The notes: generated from the letters alone by a model not told the origin. A stretch of 5,822 nucleotides of DNA from Oscillospiraceae bacterium (GCA_029004655.1 JAQVYP010000115.1:1-5822), one strand, 5' to 3'; numbered from the stretch's first letter, positions 1 to 5,210 are shown. Made by a program: numbers and translations.

Positions 1-108
1 ACCGGTGTAGCCGATGCGGCGGCGTCATATAAAAGGACAATGAAAATTATCAGTTCCGGTTTGACGCAGCTTGAAGGTGTTTATAAAAACGATTCAGCTA
101 AAGAATGA
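1..108 (+). CDS. C-terminal fragment of an unidentified protein (5' end outside window)
   Basis: Reading frame 1 is open from the window edge to a TGA at 106-108. It encodes 35 residues ending in SAKE-stop. The fragment begins TGVADAAASYKRTMKII and continues with a mixed Gly/Leu/Lys-rich stretch. It looks soluble and probably helical, with no membrane segment or recognisable motif. A strong terminator starts 7 bases after the stop codon, which supports this being the real end of a transcribed gene. The gene converges with azlCD. I cannot assign a family from so short a piece, so the function is unknown. Confidence 0.65.
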   Translation, partial: TGVADAAASYKRTMKIISSGLTQLEGVYKNDSAKE

Positions 109-114
109 TTATAA

Positions 115-151
115 AAAAACAGCAACCAAATTTTGTTCGGTTGCTGTTTTT
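115..151. terminator. Bidirectional rho-independent terminator
   Basis: A 13-bp perfect stem (115-127 with 139-151) has an 11-nt loop. It reads AAAAACAGCAACC, loop, GGTTGCTGTTTTT. On the plus strand it ends in a run of five Ts. On the minus strand the A run at 113-119 gives seven Ts. It can therefore end both the plus-strand gene at 1-108 and the convergent azlCD transcript. The distance to azlD has been enlarged by the inserted 157-bp element. Confidence 0.9.
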
Positions 152-158
152 ATGTATT

Positions 159-315
159 ATACTAATTCCAAATAAAAATCAACCAATCTTCGCGGTCTTT
201 TGTTTGCGAGACTGCGTTGTCGTTCTCGGTGGGCGATAGCCCGCCTTCGTCCTCCGCCTTGTCTCACAAACAAAATCCTCGCAAATCTTGGTCACTTTTT
301 AATTGGAATTAGTAT
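159..315 (-). mobile_element. MITE-like palindromic element, copy 1
   Basis: This 157-bp element is identical at 156 of 157 positions to the reverse complement of 2016-2172; the only difference is at 230. It begins ATACTAATTCCAA and ends TTGGAATTAGTAT, giving about 20-bp terminal inverted repeats (19 of 20 matching). The whole element can fold into one long imperfect hairpin whose tip is a GC-rich stem with a GATA/TATC loop. A TA sits at each end just outside CTAATTCC...GGAATTAG. This would fit a TA target-site duplication of IS630/Tc1-mariner type, although the TA could instead belong to the element. It has no coding capacity, so it would need a transposase supplied elsewhere. Its outermost base is the last base of the azlD stop codon. 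Strand is given relative to copy 2. Confidence 0.88.
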
Positions 316-650
316 TACGCAAAAACTGTGCGGATTAAAATCATATAACAGGCTGTACCTAAGCCAATGCTTAACAAGGTGTTTTTCTTCCAGGCATGAA
401 CTCCGACAACAAGTGCGATTGAAATCAATTCCGCAATCCCGCTTGGAAATTGCGAAAGGTTCACATCTTTCAAGCAATAGATGACAAGCGTTGCGATAAC
501 GGCTGGTGGCAATACTTTACCTAAATATTGCACACTTTTAGGAATCGTTTCACTTTTGCTGAACAATGCAAACGGGAACAACCTTGTTGCAAAGGTGCAA
601 ACTGCGGCGACGGCAATAATTGCAATCGCTGTTTTATAATCAATTGCCAT
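315..650 (-). CDS. azlD: AzlD family branched-chain amino acid transporter, small subunit
   Basis: This 111-residue, very hydrophobic protein has the usual length of AzlD/YgaH small permease subunits. Visible family features are the TRLFPFALF segment at residues 22-30 near the end of the first membrane helix, YLGKVLPPAVIATLVIYCL at 42-60, and HAWKKNTLLSIGLGTACYM at 85-103. About four membrane helices are likely. AzlD pairs with AzlC in the cytoplasmic membrane. In characterised systems (B. subtilis AzlCD, E. coli YgaZH) the pair exports branched-chain amino acids such as valine or toxic analogues such as 4-azaleucine. The ATG overlaps the azlC stop by one base (TAATG), and a full GGAGGTG ribosome binding site at 658-664 lies inside azlC, indicating translational coupling. 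The stop codon touches the inserted palindromic element, but the protein looks complete. Substrate specificity here is inferred. Confidence 0.9.
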   Translation of the reverse strand: MAIDYKTAIAIIAVAAVCTFATRLFPFALFSKSETIPKSVQYLGKVLPPAVIATLVIYCLKDVNLSQFPSGIAELISIALVVGVHAWKKNTLLSIGLGTACYMILIRTVFA

Positions 651-1351
651 TATGTCTCACCTCCGACTTTTTCCATAACCTTATTTTTGCAAAGCATAAG
701 TACGGTCACTGTTACAATCAGCGACGGTAAAATAAAATTGTTCGCACCCAAAAGCAAGAGAAATACAGTAGCTGAAACTAAGCCAACCACTGCAGGAATG
801 TGGCTTTTAAATGATTTCCACTGTTCCACAAAAATCACCACGAACAGAGCTGTCATCGAGAACTCTATACCCGCGAAATCAAACGGCAAATATTGTCCCA
901 TCAGTGAGCCCAAAACCGAGCCTGCAATCCAATATAGATGGTCAAATAAAGCTATAAAAAACAGAGCCTTGTTTTCATCTATGCCACCGATGGCGCTGCA
1001 TGAGCAGAGCACCGAATATGTTTCATCTGTTAACGAAAAAATCATGTAGGGATACATTTGCCTCATTTTTTTGAACTTATCTAAGAATGACAAGCCATAA
1101 AAAATATGGCGGCTGTTAATCAGCAACGTCATTAAAGCTGTTACATATAGCGTGGCACCGCCGGACAACAAACTAACCAGCAGAAATTGTCCTGAGCCTG
1201 CATAAATAAATATGCTGCAAAAAAGTGCCCAAACAAAGTTATAACCTTCCTGCTGTAACATGATGCCAAAAGCGGAGCCCAAAAAAAGGTATCCGAACAA
1301 AACCGGTAGAGATTTTTGAAATGCAAATTTTAATGTTTTTTTCATAATCAT
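650..1351 (-). CDS. azlC: AzlC family branched-chain amino acid transporter, large permease subunit
   Basis: This 233-residue polytopic membrane protein matches the usual AzlC/YgaZ length of about 230-250 residues. Conserved family segments are YAGSGQF at residues 50-56, the LLINSRHIFYGLSF block at 76-89, FSLTDETYSV at 105-114 and GIEFSMTALFVVIFVEQW at 161-178. The protein is predicted to form the exporter with AzlD in the cytoplasmic membrane and to move branched-chain amino acids outward. The ATG at 1351 has GAGGA at 1360-1364 with an 8-nt gap. A second in-frame ATG at 1345 (MIMKK) would sit too far from that site, so the first is preferred. azlC is the first gene of the azlCD operon. No AzlB/Lrp-type regulator is adjacent, and no T-box motif is seen in the leader, so regulation is unknown. 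Confidence 0.92.
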   Translation of the reverse strand: MIMKKTLKFAFQKSLPVLFGYLFLGSAFGIMLQQEGYNFVWALFCSIFIYAGSGQFLLVSLLSGGATLYVTALMTLLINSRHIFYGLSFLDKFKKMRQMYPYMIFSLTDETYSVLCSCSAIGGIDENKALFFIALFDHLYWIAGSVLGSLMGQYLPFDFAGIEFSMTALFVVIFVEQWKSFKSHIPAVVGLVSATVFLLLLGANNFILPSLIVTVTVLMLCKNKVMEKVGGET

Positions 1352-1479
1352 GTTATGATTCCTCGATCTCCGTTTGTTATCGGCTGTTATTAATCCCCTA
1401 TATGAAGCGCGAGGATTTCATAAGTGTTTCTGGAAAATCCCAAATAATGCAACGATTCGTCACAAACTTTTATTATTCT

Positions 1480-1508
1480 ATTATATAATTTCAAAGATGT
1501 TTTATCAA
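1480..1508 (-). promoter_or_regulatory. Predicted sigma-A promoter of azlCD
   Basis: On the minus strand there is a TTGATA -35 box (1503-1508), a 17-nt spacer and a perfect TATAAT -10 box (1480-1485). The start point would fall near 1473, giving a leader of about 120 nt before the azlC ATG. Confidence 0.8.
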
Positions 1509-1610
1509 TCACAAATTATGGTTTATTGGTATTTATGGTCTTCTTTCAAGCAATTGATTTTATTGGAGTTATTTGCATTATTAATAATTTACCAAACTGG
1601 TTGAAAGTTG

Positions 1611-1639
1611 TTGAATATTATTGTGAATTGTGCTATAAT
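1611..1639 (+). promoter_or_regulatory. Predicted sigma-A promoter of the HPr-like gene
   Basis: A TTGAAT -35 box (1611-1616), a 17-nt spacer ending in TG at 1631-1632, and a perfect TATAAT -10 box (1634-1639) form an extended -10 promoter. The start point would be near 1646, about 88 nt before the ATG at 1734. Confidence 0.82.
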
Positions 1640-1733
1640 ATGGTTGCTGATACTGCAAATGAATGCATTTGAGAGAATTTCTGAATTTATCTAAAACAAA
1701 TAGGAAGAATAAATTTTGAAGGAGTTTTAAACC

Positions 1734-1982
1734 ATGAAAATGAAGATCAAAAATGTTGAAAATGTTGATATATTTCTGGATGTAGTACTAAAGTGTAAAG
1801 GGAAAGTTGAGCTTGTCACCCAAGAAGGTGATATTCTTAATTTAAAATCTAAGTTATGCCAGTATGTGGCACTTTCAAAAATGTTTTCTGAAACAAAAAC
1901 TGATGAAATAGGCGATTTTGATATCATCGTTTACGAACCGGAAGATATGAATTTGTTGTTTGATTATCTAATTAGCGGCTAA
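1734..1982 (+). CDS. Small HPr-fold-like protein lacking the phospho-histidine; function unknown
   Basis: This 82-residue soluble acidic protein has a strong promoter at 1611-1639 and a GAAGGAG ribosome binding site at 1718-1724, 9 nt before the ATG. I recognise it as one of the short conserved proteins common in Clostridia, but know no established function. By eye its order of elements fits HPr: a helix (residues 11-21), a strand KVELVTQ (24-30), GDILNLKSK (32-40, matching the HPr segment around NAKS-I-M-G), a helix-like QYVALSKMF (43-51), a strand DFDIIVYEPED (61-71) and a final helix (72-81). The N-terminal GLHARP segment with the phosphoryl-accepting His of true HPr is absent. A serine at 39 falls where HPr Ser46 would be. 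A phosphotransferase-derived regulatory role is only a guess. It is apparently monocistronic, with a second palindromic element between its stop codon and terminator. Confidence 0.75.
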   Translation: MKMKIKNVENVDIFLDVVLKCKGKVELVTQEGDILNLKSKLCQYVALSKMFSETKTDEIGDFDIIVYEPEDMNLLFDYLISG

Positions 1983-2015
1983 TTATTATACTAAAATAAA
2001 TACAACATTAAACTC

Positions 2016-2172
2016 ATACTAATTCCAATTAAAAAGTGACCAAGATTTGCGAGGATTTTGTTTGTGAGACAAGGCGGAGGACGAAGGCGGGCTATCGCCC
2101 GCCGAGAACGACAACGCAGTCTCGCAAACAAAAGACCGCGAAGATTGGTTGATTTTTATTTGGAATTAGTAT
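2016..2172 (+). mobile_element. MITE-like palindromic element, copy 2
   Basis: This 157-bp element is inverted relative to copy 1 at 159-315 and differs from it at one base (2101). The termini are ATACTAATTCCAATTAAAAA and, read from the other end, ATACTAATTCCAAATAAAAA. The tip of the hairpin is a perfect 7-bp GGCGGGC/GCCCGCC stem (2086-2092 with 2097-2103) around TATC. The element lies 33 bp after the stop codon of the HPr-like gene and 34 bp before that gene's terminator. The neighbouring bases outside the element differ from those of copy 1, which fits independent insertion rather than duplication of a larger segment. It has no coding capacity. Confidence 0.88.
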
Positions 2173-2206
2173 CAAAACCAAATTTGTAACGAATATTTTA
2201 TATTGC

Positions 2207-2245
2207 AAAGGCGCCTGTTAAAAACATCGAACAGGCGCCTTTTTT
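2207..2245. terminator. Rho-independent terminator between convergent genes
   Basis: A 13-bp stem (2207-2219 with 2230-2242) with the core GGCGCCTGTT/AACAGGCGCC and a 10-nt loop is followed on the plus strand by a T run through 2245. It is a strong terminator for the HPr-like gene. On the minus strand only three Ts follow the stem, so for the convergent pseudouridine synthase gene it would be a weaker, shared terminator. Confidence 0.88.
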
Positions 2246-2294
2246 GTTAAGCAATGATTAATCATATATAATTTAATATTTAAATTCCTAATAT

Positions 2295-3347
2295 TTAAAC
2301 TCTATTTTCTTTTGAGTTTGTTGGAGTTTTGGTGTTTACCGGAGTCACCGGATTTATTGGTTTTATAAGGTTTGTTTTTTTTGTCGGTTTTGCTGTTGCT
2401 ATTGACGCCGTTGAATTTTTTTCATTATTTAAACCATTAGTTTTATTAAACAAAGCCTTAAAACTCTTTGGCATTTCAGCCTCAAAACACATTGTTTCAT
2501 GCGTAAACGGATGCTCAAACGCCAGCTTGTTTGCATGTAACCCCAAGCGCTTTAAAACATCGGTTTTTGCACCATATTTTTTATCTCCCACAACAGGGTT
2601 ACCCAGTTCTTTCATATGCACACGAATTTGATTTTTACGACCTGTTTCCAATTGGATATTTAACAACGAAAACCCCGAAGTTTCGTTTATCACTTGATAA
2701 TTTGTGATGGCTTCCTGCCCGTCCCCCTCATTACTGCTGGAATACATAAGCAGAGTTTTTGTCTCCAAAAGCCAAGTCCGGATTCTACCGCTTTTTTCTT
2801 TGAGCTGTCCCTCGACAGCCGCAACATATCCACGCTCCGACACTAGATTTGCCCAATTATCTTGCAGTGCCAGCTTCATCCTCTCGTTTTTAGCAAACAT
2901 CAGCACACCTGAAGTATCACGGTCAAGTCGATGAACAATAAAAATGCGCTTTTTCTGATTGTGAAGCTGCACATATTCCGTCATTAAATGATAAGCCGTA
3001 AGCGCCTTTTCCTTTTCGGTAGCAATCGAAAGCAAACCGGCAGGCTTATTAATTACAAGCAAATCATTATCTTCATAGATAATATCCAGCACATTCTTTT
3101 GCTTATCTCCACGAGTTACCGGTCGGGCTATGCTAACTGTTTGCCCTGCTTTCAGCGCATAATCATATTTAGTAACAGTGCGCCCATCAACCGAAACCTC
3201 TTTATGCGTGAGTATAGACTTTACATTATTTCTGGATTTATTGGTTAGCTTTAGCAGCAAAAATTCCAATAATCCGCTACTCTCTTCAACTATAAATTCT
3301 ATATTTGTAGTTTTCTTCTGCCCCGTTTGTGATTTCGAATTATTCAA
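2295..3347 (-). CDS. RluA family pseudouridine synthase with S4 domain
   Basis: This 350-residue enzyme would convert specific uridines in rRNA or tRNA to pseudouridine. With the TTG at 3347 as residue 1, an N-terminal S4 RNA-binding domain covers about residues 25-73 (KSRNNVKSIL, VSVDGRTVTKYD). The catalytic domain follows, with NKPAGLL near 100-106, the RluA motif II HRLDRDTSG at 139-147 (catalytic Asp 142) and ETGRKNQIRVH at 234-244. Residues from about 303 to 350 form a low-complexity Asn/Thr/Lys/Pro-rich tail not usual in the family. The open frame extends to a TTG at 3365. However, the AAGGAG at 3355-3360 would then lie inside the gene, whereas it is ideally placed 7 nt before the TTG at 3347. 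There is no in-frame ATG before the upstream stop. The exact RNA target (RluA, RluC or RluD type) cannot be read from the sequence. Confidence 0.9.
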   Translation of the reverse strand: MNNSKSQTGQKKTTNIEFIVEESSGLLEFLLLKLTNKSRNNVKSILTHKEVSVDGRTVTKYDYALKAGQTVSIARPVTRGDKQKNVLDIIYEDNDLLVINKPAGLLSIATEKEKALTAYHLMTEYVQLHNQKKRIFIVHRLDRDTSGVLMFAKNERMKLALQDNWANLVSERGYVAAVEGQLKEKSGRIRTWLLETKTLLMYSSSNEGDGQEAITNYQVINETSGFSLLNIQLETGRKNQIRVHMKELGNPVVGDKKYGAKTDVLKRLGLHANKLAFEHPFTHETMCFEAEMPKSFKALFNKTNGLNNEKNSTASIATAKPTKKTNLIKPINPVTPVNTKTPTNSKENRV

Positions 3348-3354
3348 GAATTTT

Positions 3355-3360
3355 CTCCTT
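3355..3360 (-). promoter_or_regulatory. Ribosome binding site deciding the TTG start of the pseudouridine synthase
   Basis: AAGGAG on the minus strand is followed by 7 nt and then TTG at 3345-3347. A start at the upstream TTG (3363-3365) has no comparable site before it. This favours the shorter 350-residue product. Confidence 0.75.
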
Positions 3361-3438
3361 CTCAATGAGTTACTATTTATAAGTAATGCCCCACAACTTC
3401 TGAGCTAATATATAATCAATAAGCCAAAATTATTATTT

Positions 3439-3466
3439 AGTATACCATAAATCCAGAATTTTGTAA
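3439..3466 (-). promoter_or_regulatory. Predicted extended -10 promoter of the pseudouridine synthase gene
   Basis: On the minus strand TATACT (3439-3444) is preceded by TGG (3445-3447), an extended -10 arrangement. The -35 region at 16-nt spacing is TTACAA (3461-3466), a poor match to consensus. The start point would be near 3432, about 85 nt before the TTG start. Confidence 0.6.
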
Positions 3467-3562
3467 TCAACAAGTATATATTTTGCTTCCAATTACATCC
3501 AATATAAAAATGTGTGTGATTGTGCTTTGAAAACAGTGGCTATACTTGTGTCTATAAAAACA

Positions 3563-3600
3563 ATTCCCGGCGGGAGCAAGCCCCCACCCTACGATTCAAT
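3563..3600. repeat. Short GC-rich palindromic intergenic repeat (REP-like)
   Basis: A sharply GC-rich block sits in DNA that is otherwise very AT-rich. On the minus strand it reads CGTAGGGTGGGGGC, then TT, then GCTCCCGCCGGG. This forms a stem of about eight pairs with two wobble pairs and a CTTG loop. The same core without wobble pairs would resemble the CGTAGGG...CCCGCC intergenic repeats I associate with clostridial genomes, though I cannot confirm that here. Only one copy occurs in this window. It could act as an mRNA 3'-end hairpin for the FapA-like gene, since it lies about 80-120 nt past that stop codon, but it has no U tract. Confidence 0.5.
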
Positions 3601-3680
3601 GTATTCTATCATGAAATTTGCTTGGCAGAGCAAACTTAATAGTCATAATTTTATTATTGGATTTTGAAGGAACCTAAACA

Positions 3681-5105
3681 TTAACGAATGGAACTGCGGC
3701 AAATTTCACCTTTATTATTATAAAGCATCTCATGCTTTAATTCAGCTGTAACAGTCATTGTTGCATTTCCTATTTTCAGCTTTGTTCCGGGATAAACTGT
3801 TCCTGTGCATATGATTTTGCCATAGCCTTTCGTCTCAATAGACTCATTGATTTCCACTAGTTCCTTTTCCGCACTTTCAATTAGCGCCATTTTTGTTTCA
3901 TAACTATAAAGCGCACTTTCAAGTGCTTCCTTTTTGTCGGGTGTAAGTCGATTGGCGGCTTTATATTGCTGAAGTAAAGAAATAAGTCGAGTTAAACTAT
4001 TTACTTGCTTTTCCAAACAAGGAAGTTGGTTTGTAATCTCTTCCTGTCTATCAATAATATATGGATCAGTACCAAGTTCTATTTCTGTTCTCATTCCGGA
4101 TTCAGAGCCAATGATTGGTGCTATTAAATCTCCCCCAACCAAACAACTCCCACCTGAAAGCCTAGCTAATGAGCCAACAATCCGAAGATCTTTACCACAC
4201 CGAAAAGTGCTGTTTATTATGTAATCCGATTTTGCAGAACCTTTAACAGTAAAATCACAACTTTCAATAAATCTGCCGGTCAAGTCTCCTGCACAAATTA
4301 ATTCACTTCCGGTAATTCCGCTTTTTAGAATAACATTACCACCGGCTATTATTTTAGCTGATTCAACCGTTCCTTTTATTTCAATGTTTCCACCTGCCTC
4401 AACCACAAATCCGGCAAGAACCATTCCCTTTATAACAATATTGCCATTTACTTTGATATTGCCTGTTGAAATATCAACATTTTCTTGTATATAAAATGTT
4501 TCGCTTACATTTATTTTTCCGCCAATATATTCTACCTGACCGTCAATAGTGGCGCTTATGGCTGTGCCCTGCTCGTTAAGCTCAGTATTCTTGCCGGAAA
4601 AACACGGGACTGCCTTGCCTTTTATCGGCAAAATCTTTGCACCCGTAACTGTTGTGCCCTCTGTGCCATCCGTCGGAAGTGTAATTTCACATAAGACCTG
4701 TCCTTTTTTTACATTTTCCACAATATCAAGGTCAAGGAAGTCAACTGTTCCATCCGACCTCTGTTTGGGCTTAAAATCTTTTTCCGTGTTAAACTTAAGC
4801 TCAAATGTTCCATCAATTCCTCTAATTTCCGCTACACCTCGAGCGATTACAATATTATAGTTATATTTCGGGTTTTCAGAAATATCTCTGAGTTTAATTT
4901 CATCAATTCCGTATGTAATACTGTAACGCACAAGTTCATCCTCAAGTGCCTTAAGCGTTGGTGTTGCTCCCCCATTCATAGGAGGCTCAATATTCACATA
5001 GGCTTCTAATTTGTTTGCAGAAATTGAGACATGTATCACAGCATCAATTGACAGCTCAGCCTGTTCATCAACCAGAGATGATGAAATGTTATTAATAATA
5101 TTCAT
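3681..5105 (-). CDS. FapA/DUF342 family protein
   Basis: This 474-residue protein lacks a signal peptide and membrane segments. The N-terminal region (about 20-115) is mixed alpha/beta. It is followed by the family block FLDLDIVENVKKGQVLCEI (123-141) and PTDGTEGTTVTGAKILPIKGK (144-164). Residues from about 185 to 345 are a Gly-rich run of short strands (GNIKVNGNIVIKG, GGNIEIKGTVESAKIIAGGNV), typical of the right-handed beta-helix of DUF342. A charged coiled coil spans about 350-425, and a short beta-rich C-terminus (GKIICTGTVYPGTKLKIG) ends the protein. FapA in Vibrio is a flagellar assembly protein, but many clostridial members have no proven role and no flagellar genes are visible here. The ATG at 5105 follows GGAGGG (5112-5117) with a 6-nt gap. 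The gene is 105 bp downstream of recQ on the same strand and may be co-transcribed or use its own weak promoter. Confidence 0.87.
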   Translation of the reverse strand: MNIINNISSSLVDEQAELSIDAVIHVSISANKLEAYVNIEPPMNGGATPTLKALEDELVRYSITYGIDEIKLRDISENPKYNYNIVIARGVAEIRGIDGTFELKFNTEKDFKPKQRSDGTVDFLDLDIVENVKKGQVLCEITLPTDGTEGTTVTGAKILPIKGKAVPCFSGKNTELNEQGTAISATIDGQVEYIGGKINVSETFYIQENVDISTGNIKVNGNIVIKGMVLAGFVVEAGGNIEIKGTVESAKIIAGGNVILKSGITGSELICAGDLTGRFIESCDFTVKGSAKSDYIINSTFRCGKDLRIVGSLARLSGGSCLVGGDLIAPIIGSESGMRTEIELGTDPYIIDRQEEITNQLPCLEKQVNSLTRLISLLQQYKAANRLTPDKKEALESALYSYETKMALIESAEKELVEINESIETKGYGKIICTGTVYPGTKLKIGNATMTVTAELKHEMLYNNKGEICRSSIR

Positions 5106-5140
5106 ATGATACCCTCCATATAATAATCGCCGGCATATGA
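5101..5140 (-). promoter_or_regulatory. Inverted repeat enclosing the ribosome binding site and start codon of the FapA-like gene
   Basis: On the minus strand TTCATATG (5133-5140) can pair with CATATGAA (5101-5108). The latter contains the ATG start at 5103-5105. The 24-nt loop holds the GGAGGG ribosome binding site. Such a stem could lower translation initiation, but 8 mostly A/T pairs is weak and CATATG is itself palindromic, so the match may be fortuitous. Confidence 0.3.
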
Positions 5141-5147
5141 AAGCACT

Positions 5148-5176
5148 ATTATATATATCGGTTATTTTTAATGAAA
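5148..5176 (-). promoter_or_regulatory. Possible weak promoter of the FapA-like gene
   Basis: A perfect TATAAT lies on the minus strand at 5148-5153, about 43 nt before the start codon. The hexamer at 17-nt spacing is TTTCAT (5171-5176), a poor -35. In DNA this AT-rich a TATAAT can arise by chance. No clear terminator separates recQ from this gene, so read-through from recQ is an alternative. Confidence 0.35.
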
Positions 5177-5210
5177 CTTGATATTTTTTGGATTTAATAC
5201 ATTTTTCAAA

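Larger units (their letters stand above)
1352..1733. other. Divergent intergenic region between azlC and the HPr-like gene
   Basis: This AT-rich, 382-bp region holds two back-to-back sigma-A-type promoters, annotated separately, with about 100 bp between their -10 boxes and -35 boxes in total. The azlC leader, from about 1473 to 1352, has two small, mutually exclusive stem possibilities: 1401-1406 with 1417-1422 (TATGAA/TTCATA), and 1392-1396 with 1413-1417 (AATCC/GGATT). I recognise no riboswitch or T-box consensus. The plus-strand open frame across 1374-1604 has no ribosome binding site and crosses both promoter zones, so I do not call it a gene. Confidence 0.6.
3366..3680. other. AT-rich intergenic region upstream of the pseudouridine synthase and downstream of the FapA-like gene
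   Basis: No gene is supported here. The region contains the synthase promoter (3439-3466), a GC-rich palindromic repeat (3563-3600), a 9-bp inverted pair ACAAGTATA/TATACTTGT (3470-3478 with 3541-3549), and a 6-bp hairpin TTTGCT/AGCAAA (3617-3622 with 3629-3634). On the minus strand that hairpin is followed by only a short T run, so it is a poor candidate terminator for the FapA-like gene. Confidence 0.6.

Noticed and set aside
200..484. Plus-strand open frame of 94 codons
   Set aside because: It starts inside the palindromic element and runs antisense through azlD, with no ribosome binding site and a non-protein-like composition.
528..1049. Plus-strand open frame of 173 codons
   Set aside because: It is a shadow of the well-supported azlD and azlC genes on the other strand, with no start signals.
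1398..1421. Seven-codon minus-strand ORF (MKSSRFI) in the azlC leader as an attenuator peptide
   Set aside because: There is no Shine-Dalgarno sequence, no run of branched-chain amino acid codons, and no terminator hairpin after it.
1374..1604. Plus-strand open frame of 76 codons in the divergent intergenic region
   Set aside because: It has no ribosome binding site, is AT-driven, and crosses the azlC leader and promoter and ends just before the HPr-like promoter.
159..2172. Composite transposon bounded by two elements
   Set aside because: The elements carry no transposase, and the enclosed genes are ordinary chromosomal genes whose terminators lie outside the elements. Two separate insertions explain the layout better.
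3470..3549. 80-bp mini-element bounded by ACAAGTATA/TATACTTGT
   Set aside because: The inverted match is only 9 bp, with no further similarity inward and no clear target duplication. It is likely chance in AT-rich DNA.
3617..3634. Terminator of the FapA-like gene
   Set aside because: A 6-bp A/T-rich stem with only a short, interrupted T run on the minus strand is too weak to call.
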